64,000 nt of DNA from a bacterium (GTDB lineage Bacteria > Chloroflexota > Dormibacteria > Aeolococcales > Bog-877), in NCBI GenBank assembly GCA_021795235.1, contig JAJYPP010000004.1, positions 1-64,000 of the forward strand, given 5' to 3'. This document shows, in pieces, positions 51,556-59,763 of this stretch (within the stretch, counting starts at the first letter, position 1; each line of letters starts with the position of its first letter). Position numbers and translations under genes: made by a program. Under the pieces are notes generated by a model. It worked only from the letters and a program-made list of their open reading frames with translations. It was not told where the DNA came from and made no database searches.

Positions 51556-53242
51556 CCGGGTGGCTGCGTTCGTTGGGAGCGGAGTTACGCTCCTCCGCAC
51601 GACGGCGGGGGCGCTGGACCAGCAGGTGGAGCCTGCCCTGAGCCTGGCTCACGTGCCGGAACTTGGCCTGCCGCCGTTTCAACAACGAGCTCGGCGGGAC
51701 ACGGGATAGGCGTCCGACCTCTTCCACCAGGGCCTGCCTCAGGAGCGCGATCGTCGCGTCCGGCGCTTCGTGGAAGGGACGCTGCTCGGGGACGACCCGA
51801 TCGACTAGGTGAAGGTCGACCAGGTCCGACGCGGTGACTTTGAGCTGTCCCGCCAGTTCGTGGGCATGTTCTCCGTCGTGATAGAGGATGGCCGAAGCGG
51901 CCTCCGGCGCGATTACCGAAAAAATCGCATTCTCCAGCATCAGCAGTCGATCCCCGATGGATAGCGCGAGCGCCCCGCCACTCCCACCCTCACCCACCAC
52001 GGTCGCGACTATCGGGACCCGCAGAAGCGCCATCCGGGCCAGGCATTCCGCGATCGCAGCAGTGACGCCATCAGCCTCAGACTGAGCGTCGGCGGCCGCG
52101 CCGGGGGTGTCGACAAAGGTTACCACCGGAAGGCGAAACCGTTCCGCCAGTGTGAATGCCCGCAGGGCCTTGCGGTACCCGCTGGCTTGGGTGTGCCCCT
52201 CATCGCCGCCGTCGCGATCCTGCGCCACGAAGACGACCGCGCGCTCGCCCAGGCGCCCCAGTCCGGCCGCGATCGCCAGGTCATCCCCGCCCGCACGGTC
52301 CCCGTGCAACTCGAAGACATCCGTGAGCAGCCGGGACACGAGCATCCGCCCACTGGGACGCTTGACATGGCGAGCCAATTCCACCGTCTTCCAGACGGGT
52401 CGTGGACTCCTCGCCGGGATGACCGCCTTGAATGTGTCTCGCCCCGCGGCCCGCGACGGTTCTTGACTCAGCATCGACACCAGGGCACCGAGAACGGACC
52501 TCAGCTCGGCTCGCTCAACGATGGCGTCAACGCTGCCGTGGCGAAACGCGAACTCGGCGGTTCCCGGAGGAGTTGGATCGTGAATGAAGCGCTCGTGCAC
52601 CCTCGGGCCCACGAAGGAAACCCGAGCCCCGGGCTCGGCCAGGATGATGTCTCCGAGGCTGGCAAAGGAGGCCAGCACGCCGCCCATGGTCGGATCGGCC
52701 AGGACTGTCACCAGGGGAACGGCCCTTTCGCGCAGACGCGCGGTGGCCGCCGCGGTCTTCGCCATCTGGAACAGGGCTACCATCCCCTCCTGGAGCCTGG
52801 CGCCGCCGCTCGAGCAGATCACCACTGCCGGGATTCGCTCCCGACTGGCGACATCGAAGGCTCGACAGACCTTCTCTCCGACCACACTGCCCATGCTCCC
52901 GCCGAGGAAACGGAAGTCAAAGACGATCAGGACCACGGCTTTGTTGAGCACCTGCGCGCGGCCGGTCACCACTGCGTCGAGCAGATCTGTGGCCGCCTGC
53001 GCCTCAGCGATGCGCTGCTTGTAGCTGACTTCGTCGGAGAACGCGATGGGATCTGAGGACCACAGGTAGCGGTCGGTCTCGCGGAAGGTTTCCCGATCGA
53101 CCAGCTGGTCAATGCGCTGGCGAGCAGTCAACCGTGCGTGGCGGTGGCAGGCAGGACACACCGAGAGGTCGTCGAGCACTGTCCCACATGCCGAACAGGT
53201 GGCTGCCGTCGGCTCCTCCTGGACCTCTGCTGGCTTAGACAT
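51527..53242 (-). CDS. accDA: Fused acetyl-CoA carboxylase carboxyltransferase beta-alpha (AccD-AccA)
   Basis: A 571-aa fusion. The beta (AccD) half begins with a zinc ribbon, C16/C19 and C29/C32, with a shorter loop than the usual AccD ribbon. It continues LVDRETFRETDRYLWSSDPI, VVICSSGGARLQEGMVALFQ and VLADPTMGGVLASFASLGD. The alpha (AccA) half has SRLLTDVFELHGDRAGGDDL, VTFVDTPGAAADAQSEADGV and VVGEGGSGGALALSIGDRLL. It transfers carboxyl from carboxybiotin to an acyl-CoA. Biotin carboxylase and biotin carrier genes are not in this window. The start overlaps the FadR-type gene stop by 8 nt, so this copy may serve a catabolic or specialised pathway. Confidence 0.88.
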   Translation of the reverse strand: MSKPAEVQEEPTAATCSACGTVLDDLSVCPACHRHARLTARQRIDQLVDRETFRETDRYLWSSDPIAFSDEVSYKQRIAEAQAATDLLDAVVTGRAQVLNKAVVLIVFDFRFLGGSMGSVVGEKVCRAFDVASRERIPAVVICSSGGARLQEGMVALFQMAKTAAATARLRERAVPLVTVLADPTMGGVLASFASLGDIILAEPGARVSFVGPRVHERFIHDPTPPGTAEFAFRHGSVDAIVERAELRSVLGALVSMLSQEPSRAAGRDTFKAVIPARSPRPVWKTVELARHVKRPSGRMLVSRLLTDVFELHGDRAGGDDLAIAAGLGRLGERAVVFVAQDRDGGDEGHTQASGYRKALRAFTLAERFRLPVVTFVDTPGAAADAQSEADGVTAAIAECLARMALLRVPIVATVVGEGGSGGALALSIGDRLLMLENAIFSVIAPEAASAILYHDGEHAHELAGQLKVTASDLVDLHLVDRVVPEQRPFHEAPDATIALLRQALVEEVGRLSRVPPSSLLKRRQAKFRHVSQAQGRLHLLVQRPRRRAEERNSAPNERSHPDEGGQPVSA

Positions 53243-53969
53243 GGAACGGGGCCTTGCCGGATGGCGGTTCCTCGCGCAGCAGAGCGACATCCCCAACCTC
53301 ACGGAGGTGATCCAGCATCGCCTTCCCCGCCGCCGCCTCGTCGTGATCCGTGATCGCGTCCAGGATCCGCTGGTGCGCCGCCACAGACCGCAGGGGTCGG
53401 CCGGGTTCTGACAGCGATTCGAGCCGGCTCTCATGCACCGACTCCGCGATCGCGTCGATCAGATGCTGGAGCACTCGGTTGCCAGCGGCCTCAGCCACTG
53501 CGTGATGGAAGTCGCGGTCCCCCGCGATTCCGAGCCCTCCCAGGGCAATCTCCACCCGCATTCGCTCGAGAGCCGCCCGCGCTTCCAGCAACTGGTCGGC
53601 AGTCCCGCGAAGCGCCGCCAGCATCGCGATCTTGACCTCCAGTCCCTCCCTGGCTTCCAGCACTTCGGGGAGATGATGCCGGCGCTCCATCAGGCGTGGC
53701 AGAGACTCCCCGAAGCCGCGGGATCGGCGCAAGAACGTGCCGCCTCCGTGGCGGATCTCGACAAAGCGTTGAGATTGGAGGACGACCATTGCCTGACGAA
53801 CCGACGTTCTGCTGACCCCCAGTTGCCCGGCCAGGTCACGTTCGGCTGGGAAGCGATCGCCGACCACCATCCCGGCCTCCTTGACGTATTCCCCGAGCCG
53901 CTCGACCAACTCTTCGTACAGTCGACTCCGCTCGAGAGTCCGAAGTGCCGGCAAGGATTCCTTTCCCAC
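53235..53969 (-). CDS. FadR/GntR-family regulator with FCD domain
   Basis: A 244-aa regulator. The winged helix has GDRFPAERDLAGQLGVSRTS and VRQAMVVLQSQRFVEIRHGG, and the FCD ligand domain has FHHAVAEAAGNRVLQHLID and HQRILDAITDHDEAAAGKAM. It heads a leftward unit with accDA and a CoA-transferase and is divergent from the Liv transporter. An 11-bp palindrome of the FadR type lies 38 bp before the start. GTG 53969 starts the frame. The effector is probably an acyl-CoA or carboxylate. Confidence 0.87.
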   Translation of the reverse strand: MGKESLPALRTLERSRLYEELVERLGEYVKEAGMVVGDRFPAERDLAGQLGVSRTSVRQAMVVLQSQRFVEIRHGGGTFLRRSRGFGESLPRLMERRHHLPEVLEAREGLEVKIAMLAALRGTADQLLEARAALERMRVEIALGGLGIAGDRDFHHAVAEAAGNRVLQHLIDAIAESVHESRLESLSEPGRPLRSVAAHQRILDAITDHDEAAAGKAMLDHLREVGDVALLREEPPSGKAPFHV

Positions 53970-54007
53970 ACTTCAGAGCCTATCAGACCAGAGGACCAGA
54001 GGATCAG

Positions 54008-54018
54008 TGGTAGTACCA
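54008..54018. promoter_or_regulatory. FadR-type operator palindrome
   Basis: TGGTAGTACCA is a perfect dyad (TGGT-AGT-ACCA), the spacing and half-site typical of FadR-subfamily GntR operators. It lies 38 bp upstream of the FadR-type gene, which suggests autoregulation and possibly control of the divergent Liv operon. Confidence 0.6.
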
Positions 54019-54021
54019 TTC

Positions 54022-54045
54022 AGGACTCAAGTGAGGACTCGAGTG
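54022..54045. repeat. Tandem 12-nt repeat beside the operator
   Basis: AGGACTCAAGTG is followed directly by AGGACTCGAGTG, one mismatch in 12, then another AGG. It starts 4 bp after the palindrome. It may be an additional binding site or a slippage product. Confidence 0.5.
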
Positions 54046-54462
54046 AGGCGTAGGCGGACAGGGGCCAGAGAGGGTCTACAGAAGAGATGGAGAGCGTGGC
54101 TGGTTGATGGCCACCGTCACCGCCACCTGCCCATGGCGTCCCCTCACCTCTCCAATGCCCTTGAGCCAGGCGTCTCCGCTCCTTACTCAGTCAAGCGGCG
54201 AGATCCTGATACGGTCGGTGGCTTTCCTGCCCGATCCCGGGGAGCCAGGGTTCCACCGGCTGGACTTCCATCTGGCTGCGGAGCCACCGCCAGACCACCC
54301 CCAACTCAATTATCTCTGACCGAACTGGCTCGCTCTTCCGCCATACCCAAAACCCATGTACTGGGTGGTGTCCTGCCAGAGCGATGCCTATAATCCGCCA
54401 AAGGTCTGGAGCAGCCATACGTTCTATCTCCTGCTGGCAGACCAGAGCAGAAGGAGGAAGCC

Positions 54463-55704
54463 ATGAAAAGATATCTGGTTGCATCAGCCGGCCTGGGGCT
54501 CTTGGGGCTGCTGGTGTCCGCCTGTGGGGCAGCCACCACGGTCACGTCGAAGGCGCCTGCAGCTATAACTATTGGCACACTGTACTCAGGGTCGGGTCCC
54601 TTCGCGACCTCTTCGCTACCCCAGTTGGCCGGCCTGAAGTTCTGGATCAGCCAGGAGAACAGCAAGGGCGGGGTCTATGTCAAAGCCTACAAGAAGCGGA
54701 TCCCGATCAAGCTGGTGACCTACAACGACCAGAGCTCTGCCACCACCGCCGCCACCCTGTACACCCAGCTGATCACTCAGAACAAGGTCAACATCTTGGC
54801 GGCCGACTTCGGCTCGGTGCTGACGGCGCCGGCGGTCACCATCGCGCAGGAACACCACCAACTCCTGTTCGACCAGACGGGGACCGGCACCGTCTTCTTC
54901 ACCCCTGGCAACAAGTACATCGTGCTGACGGCGCTGCCGACGTCTGGGATCTGGCCGCACCCCCTGGTCAAGTTCCTCTTGGCAGAGAAGATCTCCAGGG
55001 TCGCGATCGTCTACTGCTCCAACGACTTTGACGCCAGCCAGGCCACAACCACCAGCAAGGGCCTTGCCGCCGCCGGCCTTCATCCCGTCTACTACCAGGC
55101 GGTGCCGACCTCCACCACCAGCTACGGCACCCTGATCCAGAGCATCAAGGCGACCCACCCGCAGGCTGTCCTGGAGTTCGGGTTCCCCCCCAACGACATC
55201 GCCTTCCTGCAGGCCCTGCGGTCAAGCGGGGTGAAGTTCCCGATGGTGTTCACCGCCTTCCCCGGGCAGCTCCACCACCTGCTGGAGACCAATGTCGGTC
55301 AGGCGGGCCTCGCCTACACCTTTTCCTACGGGTACCCGCCCATCCTCGCCTACAACACCGTCAATGAGGGGCTGGGGGCCGCAGCCTTCGTGAAGGCGTT
55401 CGCTCCCTCGGATCCCGCCAGCGTCAACTTCCTGAACGTGGCGGGCTACCAGACTGGGTTGGTCATCCAGGCCGCCCTCGACCATGCCACCAGCCTGAGC
55501 CAGCTGGCGCTGCGCAACGCGGTGGCCTCGGTCTCGGGCAAACTCAAGACCATCGACGGGAGTTACCAGATCAACTCTCAAGGGGCCGAGACGGGTGAGC
55601 TGCTGCCGGTGTCACAGATGTTCCCGTCGGGCAGCACCACCAAGATTGAGATGGTCTACCCGCCCTCCCTGGCAACCCACAGCGTCGCCTACCCAGCGCC
55701 TTGA
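54463..55704 (+). CDS. livJ: Branched-chain amino acid type ABC substrate-binding lipoprotein
   Basis: The 413-aa extracytoplasmic binding protein of a HAAT-family importer. The signal SAGLGLLGLLVSACGAA ends in a lipobox Cys. The mature domain has ITIGTLYSGSGPFATSSLPQ, then LKFWISQENSKGGVYVKAYK, YNDQSSATTAATLYTQLIT and the mid-domain YYQAVPTSTTSYGTLIQSIK, all Peripla_BP_6 features. The ligand may be an amino acid, amide, urea or aromatic acid; it is not determinable. ATG 54463 has AAGGAGG about 6 nt upstream. It is the first gene of a complete Liv operon (J-H-M-G-F). Confidence 0.9.
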   Translation: MKRYLVASAGLGLLGLLVSACGAATTVTSKAPAAITIGTLYSGSGPFATSSLPQLAGLKFWISQENSKGGVYVKAYKKRIPIKLVTYNDQSSATTAATLYTQLITQNKVNILAADFGSVLTAPAVTIAQEHHQLLFDQTGTGTVFFTPGNKYIVLTALPTSGIWPHPLVKFLLAEKISRVAIVYCSNDFDASQATTTSKGLAAAGLHPVYYQAVPTSTTSYGTLIQSIKATHPQAVLEFGFPPNDIAFLQALRSSGVKFPMVFTAFPGQLHHLLETNVGQAGLAYTFSYGYPPILAYNTVNEGLGAAAFVKAFAPSDPASVNFLNVAGYQTGLVIQAALDHATSLSQLALRNAVASVSGKLKTIDGSYQINSQGAETGELLPVSQMFPSGSTTKIEMVYPPSLATHSVAYPAP

Positions 55705-55708
55705 TTCA

Positions 55709-55745
55709 CGGCCCGGGGCCCCGGTCGGACCGGGGCCCCGGGCCG
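55709..55745. terminator. Perfect 17-bp GC hairpin between the livJ and livH genes
   Basis: A stem of 17 perfect base pairs with a 3-nt loop (CGG) starts 5 bp after the binding-protein stop. The left arm is CGGCCCGGGGCCCCGGT. It has no T-run, so it is more likely an mRNA-processing or 3'-end-stabilising element that raises binding-protein levels above the permeases than a strong intrinsic terminator. Partial read-through would set the ratio. Confidence 0.65.
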
Positions 55746-55782
55746 AGCTGGGTGGCGGTAACGAGTAGGAGACTCTTGACCG

Positions 55783-56661
55783 ATGCTACTTGAGTACGCG
55801 ATCACGGCTGGGGTGCTCTTCGGAGTCTTCTACGCCTACATGGCGATTGGGCTCAACCTGATCTTCGCCGTCCTGCGGGTCGTCAACCTGGCCCACGGAG
55901 ATCTGGTCATGTTGGGTGCATATCTCGCTTTCGAGCTCTACTACGCCTGGCATTGGAGCCCGCTGCTGGCGATATTGGTGGCGGTCATCCCCGCCATCTT
56001 GGTGGGAGGAGCGGTCTACCTGGGCGTCGCCCCCCGGCTGGCCCGAGCCTCGGATCCGGAGATGATGTCCCTGGTGCTTTTCTTCGGAATTTCCCAGATC
56101 ATCGAGGCGCTGGCGACCTTCGGTTTCGGGAGCAACCAGCGTTCGATAAGCTCCACCGCCTTCGGTCCTCATCCCGTCTTCCTCCTCGGGCAGGGATATC
56201 CGGTCACGTGGGTGGTCGCGGCGGTGACCTCGGTGCCGGTGCTCCTGATCCTCTTCGCCTACCTCGGCCGGACCAAGCTGGGGCGCGCCACCAGGGCGGT
56301 GATGGCCAGCGCCGACGAGGCGGCAGCGGTGGGGATCAACGTGCGCAGGATCTCGGGCCTCACCTTCGGAATCGGTGTGACGCTGGCGGTTGGGGCCGGC
56401 TCGCTCGCCATCTTCATGCTCGGTGGGGTCAATCCCACCGAGGGGGTGTCGATCACGGTCATCAGCTTCGCGGTGATCGTGATCGGCGGGCTGGGCAACA
56501 CCATAGGGACCCTGGTGGGCGGGCTTGTCTTTGGGCTCGCCTCTCAGATCACGTTGACTTTCCAACCCAATTGGGCGGCGCTGGTGCCATATGTGCTGCT
56601 GCTGGCAGTGGTATTGATCCGCCCCAGCGGGATACTGTCCAGGAGCAGGCGGCTTGCCTAA
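55783..56661 (+). CDS. livH: Branched-chain amino acid type ABC permease LivH
   Basis: A 292-aa inner-membrane permease with about 8 helices. The N-terminus YAITAGVLFGVFYAYMAIGL and the motif VNLAHGDLVMLGAYLAFELY are diagnostic of LivH. The EAA-type loop is GRATRAVMASADEAAAVGIN, then VRRISGLTFGIGVTLAVGAG. It lies 78 bp after the binding-protein stop, across the hairpin, and overlaps livM by 8 nt. ATG 55783 has GTAGGAG upstream with slightly long spacing. Confidence 0.92.
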   Translation: MLLEYAITAGVLFGVFYAYMAIGLNLIFAVLRVVNLAHGDLVMLGAYLAFELYYAWHWSPLLAILVAVIPAILVGGAVYLGVAPRLARASDPEMMSLVLFFGISQIIEALATFGFGSNQRSISSTAFGPHPVFLLGQGYPVTWVVAAVTSVPVLLILFAYLGRTKLGRATRAVMASADEAAAVGINVRRISGLTFGIGVTLAVGAGSLAIFMLGGVNPTEGVSITVISFAVIVIGGLGNTIGTLVGGLVFGLASQITLTFQPNWAALVPYVLLLAVVLIRPSGILSRSRRLA

Positions 56662-57703
56662 GCTGACCTGGCCGCGCAGGGCAGACGGAAGAGCGAGCGG
56701 AGCCACCGACTCAGTGGTCGGACGGATCTCCAAGCCCGCCTCCGCGGCTGCCATCCTGGTGCCCGTGGTGGGGTTCGCGGTGGCCAACATCTTCTACCCC
56801 AACCAGCAGGAGCTGGTGATGATGATGGTTTATGTGGTCATGGCCCAGGGCATCAACGTGATGTATGGGTTCACGGGCTACCTTCCCTTCGGGTACTTTG
56901 GTTTCTTCGGAGTTGGGGCCTACGGGCTCTCCCTTTCGGTCATCTACCTGCATGTTCCCGCTGAGGTAGGGCTCCTGTGCGCGATCGTGGCGGCGGTTGT
57001 GGTGGCTGCCATCATGTCGCCGCTGCTGCGGCTGGAAGGGGTCTACTTCGCGATCTCCAGCCTGGCGGCTGCGTATGCCATCTACGTGGTGATCTCCAAC
57101 CCCGCCCTCACGCCGATCACCAAGGGTCCCTACGGGATCAATCTGATCGTGATCTACAACTCCACGGCCAGCTTCATCGCGGCCCTGGCATTGGTGGGCG
57201 TGGCGATGGCGGTGGTGGTGTATCTGCGGGTATCCAGATTCGGCTTGGCCCTGCGCGCCATTCGCAGCGACCCCGTCAGCGCCGAGTACGCGGGCATCAT
57301 GGTGGTGCAGGAACGGGCCAGAGCCTGGTTGGTTTCGGCCGCTCTCGCGGGGGCGGCCGGCGGCGTCTTCGCCTGGTACACCTCGACCTTTTACCCCAGC
57401 GCGGTCTTCGACATCTCGGTCAGCATCTTTGCCATCGTGTTCGCCCTATTCGGGGGGGTGGGAACGGTCTGGGGGCCCGCCCTGGGGGCCGTCCTCCTAT
57501 TTGGGATTTACAACACTGTGGGCATCTCCCAGCCGCAGTACTTCCAGCTCATTTACGGGATCCTGATCGTGCTGCTGGTGCTCTTCCTGCCGGGTGGTCT
57601 GGCCGGATTGGCGCGGGCCCTGGTGGCGGGCTCCAATCGCCTTCGCAGTGGCAGGGGCAAGATCACAAACCTTCCGGTGGCGCCGGGGACCGGCGATGGC
57701 TGA
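56654..57703 (+). CDS. livM: Branched-chain amino acid type ABC permease LivM (TTG start)
   Basis: A 349-aa permease with about 9-10 helices. The LivM signature QGINVMYGFTGYLPFGYFGF is present, with the second half showing FGLALRAIRSDPVSAEYAGI, the EAA loop region, and ALFGGVGTVWGPALGAVLLF. The start is a TTG at 56654 with AGGAG 9 nt upstream, overlapping the livH stop by 8 nt. A short basic N-terminal stretch precedes the first helix. It pairs with LivH to form the channel. Confidence 0.9.
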   Translation: MPKLTWPRRADGRASGATDSVVGRISKPASAAAILVPVVGFAVANIFYPNQQELVMMMVYVVMAQGINVMYGFTGYLPFGYFGFFGVGAYGLSLSVIYLHVPAEVGLLCAIVAAVVVAAIMSPLLRLEGVYFAISSLAAAYAIYVVISNPALTPITKGPYGINLIVIYNSTASFIAALALVGVAMAVVVYLRVSRFGLALRAIRSDPVSAEYAGIMVVQERARAWLVSAALAGAAGGVFAWYTSTFYPSAVFDISVSIFAIVFALFGGVGTVWGPALGAVLLFGIYNTVGISQPQYFQLIYGILIVLLVLFLPGGLAGLARALVAGSNRLRSGRGKITNLPVAPGTGDG

Positions 57704-58400
57704 CCCAATCCTGAAAATTGCCGATCTGGCCAAGTCCTTCGGTGGCTTCACCGCCCTGGACGGCGTGAGTCTGGACCTGCGGCCGGGAGAGGTGGTCGGA
57801 CTGGTGGGGCCGAATGGCTCTGGCAAGACCACCTTGATCAACGTGGTCTCGGGGCTCTACGTGCCGACTCGCGGCACCGTGACCCTCTCTGGTCATCCGA
57901 TCCATGGTGGTCCGCCCCACCGGGTGGTACGGAGTGGCATGAATCGGACCTTCCAAATCCCCAAGCCGCTCGGCAGTCTCACGGTGAGCGAGAACCTGCG
58001 AGTGGCGGCTGCCCATGGCGCTAATGGCCGACCCGTGGAGACAGATCCTCTCGAGGTCGTGGGCTTGGCCGGTCTTGAACGGCGGCTCGCCAGCAGCCTC
58101 AATGCCTCCCAGCAGAAGCGGCTGGACCTTGCCAGAGCCCTGGTGACCGGGCCGCGCGTCTTGCTGATCGACGAACTGGGAGCCGGTCTATCACCAGCAG
58201 AGCTGGACGACGCTGCCGGGACCCTGAGGCGGCTCGCCGCGGGAGGGATTGCCCTGCTGGTGGTCGAGCATCTGATGGGCTTTCTGGCCAAGATCACCAG
58301 CCGGGTGATGGTGTTGAATGCGGGGCGGCGGATCTTTGAGGGCAGCCTTGAGGACGCTGTCCACGACCCTCAGGTGGTGCAGGTGTTTCTGGGTGGCTAG
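57696..58400 (+). CDS. livG: Branched-chain amino acid type ABC ATPase LivG
   Basis: The first of two ATPases, 234 aa. Walker A is GLVGPNGSGKTTLINVVSGL, Walker B VLLIDELGAGLSPAE, and the switch His is in LLVVEHLMGFL. The signature segment reads LNASQQKRLDLARAL rather than the family's LSYGQQRRLEIARAL, so the canonical Ser-Gly-Gly pattern is weakened. It is about 20 residues shorter than usual LivG. ATG 57696 overlaps livM by 8 nt, and the stop overlaps livF by 8 nt. Confidence 0.9.
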   Translation: MADPILKIADLAKSFGGFTALDGVSLDLRPGEVVGLVGPNGSGKTTLINVVSGLYVPTRGTVTLSGHPIHGGPPHRVVRSGMNRTFQIPKPLGSLTVSENLRVAAAHGANGRPVETDPLEVVGLAGLERRLASSLNASQQKRLDLARALVTGPRVLLIDELGAGLSPAELDDAAGTLRRLAAGGIALLVVEHLMGFLAKITSRVMVLNAGRRIFEGSLEDAVHDPQVVQVFLGG

Positions 58401-59133
58401 CGAGCCCAGTCCCACGGCCACGGATGACCTGCTCTCCCTGGAGGGAGTCGGTGCCGGTTATGGCACCATGCAGGTGCTCTGGGATGTGAGCCTGCACGTG
58501 GCCGACGGGGAGGGCGTGCTCTTGCTGGGCGCCAATGGGGCCGGGAAGACGACCCTCCTCAAGGCTATCTCCGGCCTCCTGCCCCTCAAGTCCGGGTCGA
58601 TCCAACTCGGTGGCGCCCGCATCGACCGCCTGCGGACCGACCAACGCGTCAAGCTGGGTGCTGGCGTCATGACTGAGCAGGGAGTCTTTCCCACCCTGTC
58701 GGTCGAGGACAACCTGCTTCTGGGTGCGTATACCCTGCCGCGCGCGGCCGTCGCTGGAGTGATGAAGGATGTCTACCAGCTCTTCCCTGAGCTTCATGAG
58801 CGTCGACACGACGCCGTTGGCAGTCTGTCCGGCGGCCAGCGCAAATTGGTGGCCGTCGGCAAGGCGTTGATGTGCCGCCCCCAGGTGCTGGTCATGGACG
58901 AGCCCTCAGCGGGGCTCTCGCCCCGCTATGTCAAGGAGGTGGTGGCCCAGCTCGCGGAGGTCCGCCAACGAGGGCTGTCCCTCCTGATCGCAGAGCAGAA
59001 CATCGCCTTCCTCGAACTTGCCGACAGGGTCTACGTGCTGGAGGGTGGGCGGGTCCGGTTCGAGGGAACCGTCAGCGCCCTGGAGGGCAACCAGGAGGTC
59101 AGGGAGGCGTTCTTCGGCCTGGGGGGCCCGTAA
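58393..59133 (+). CDS. livF: Branched-chain amino acid type ABC ATPase LivF
   Basis: The second ATPase, 246 aa, with Walker A LLLGANGAGKTTLLKAISGL, a canonical signature GSLSGGQRKLVAVGKAL, and Walker B VLVMDEPSAGLSPRYVKE. The intact signature contrasts with the degraded one in its LivG partner. GTG 58393 overlaps the livG stop. It completes the J-H-M-G-F set. Confidence 0.92.
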   Translation: MASEPSPTATDDLLSLEGVGAGYGTMQVLWDVSLHVADGEGVLLLGANGAGKTTLLKAISGLLPLKSGSIQLGGARIDRLRTDQRVKLGAGVMTEQGVFPTLSVEDNLLLGAYTLPRAAVAGVMKDVYQLFPELHERRHDAVGSLSGGQRKLVAVGKALMCRPQVLVMDEPSAGLSPRYVKEVVAQLAEVRQRGLSLLIAEQNIAFLELADRVYVLEGGRVRFEGTVSALEGNQEVREAFFGLGGP

Positions 59134-59763
59134 CCTCCGACCCGAGTGCGAGCGCAAGTCCGGTCCTTCACGGCCAGGGCCAGTGAGTCCGCGAATGGTC
59201 GGCGGTCCCCCAAAGCAGCCCGGCCCACGCCGGGAGCGATCAACACCGCCAACGAGCCTGTGCCGCAGAACACGGGCGAATCCCGGTCCAGCAGGTCATG
59301 GATGAGGTCAGCCTTTCGAAGCCCCTCGGAGGCAGGCATCGCCTTGGACTTCCTGCGGCAGCTCTCGTGGAACGTGGGCCTCCTCGTGCTGGACAGGGCC
59401 CCTCGGTCGGGCTGGCCCGGGCGTCAACGTCATCTTCGGCTTCACCGGCTACCTCCCATTCGGCCACGCGGGCTTCTTGGGGGCGGGAGCGCACGGGGCC
59501 GCTCTCAGCACCAACCTGCTGCATGTGCCGATCGTGGCGACGGCCCTGCTGGGAGACGTGGCAGGGGCGACGGTCGTCAGCAGCAGCCCGAGGCCTCCGT
59601 GAGGCCGCCCACCTCAATGGATTCTGATCGTCCCATCGCACCTGGGGCGATACCTCATCGGCCAGTTCCGCCGCCCCCCTGTCCCGCGCTGTCCTCCGGC
59701 TGATATCCTCTCGGCTGCGAGCGGCCAGACACCCGCTCTGGATTCGGAGTTGGAGGTGAGGGG
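59134..59763. other. Degenerate region after the Liv operon
   Basis: These 630 bp contain no intact gene. A fragment resembling LivM lies at 59420-59602 and is listed separately. On the opposite strand, about 59160-59330 can be read as a short frame with protein-like composition (DLLDRDSPVFCGTGSLAVLI), but it has no recognisable family and no complete ends. The right end carries the GGAGGTGAGG ribosome site of the DUF805 gene. Confidence 0.5.
59420..59602 (+). pseudogene. LivM-like permease fragment
   Basis: The frame from 59420 encodes GVNVIFGFTGYLPFGHAGFL, then GAGAHGAALSTNLLHVPIVA, before running to a stop at 59602. It aligns with the LivM gene at 56654 (GINVMYGFTGYLPFGYFGFF, then GVGAYGLSLSVIYLHVP). 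The upstream frame is broken just before GVNV, and no further LivM sequence follows. It appears to be the remnant of a second permease, perhaps from a diverged duplicate. Confidence 0.7.

Larger units (their letters stand above)
53970..54462. other. Divergent control region between the FadR-type regulator and Liv operon
   Basis: These 493 bp have no convincing gene. They contain the TGGTAGTACCA palindrome and a 12-nt tandem repeat next to the regulator, and at the right end the AAGGAGGAAGCC ribosome site for the binding-protein gene. Promoters for both divergent operons should lie here. The middle (about 54050-54440) shows nothing I can name. Confidence 0.5.

Noticed and set aside
59031-59339. 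Minus-strand open frame with DLLDRDSPVFCGTGSLAVLI
   Set aside because: The composition is protein-like over part of its length, but it has no family match, overlaps the livF 3' end, and lacks a ribosome site. At most a gene remnant.
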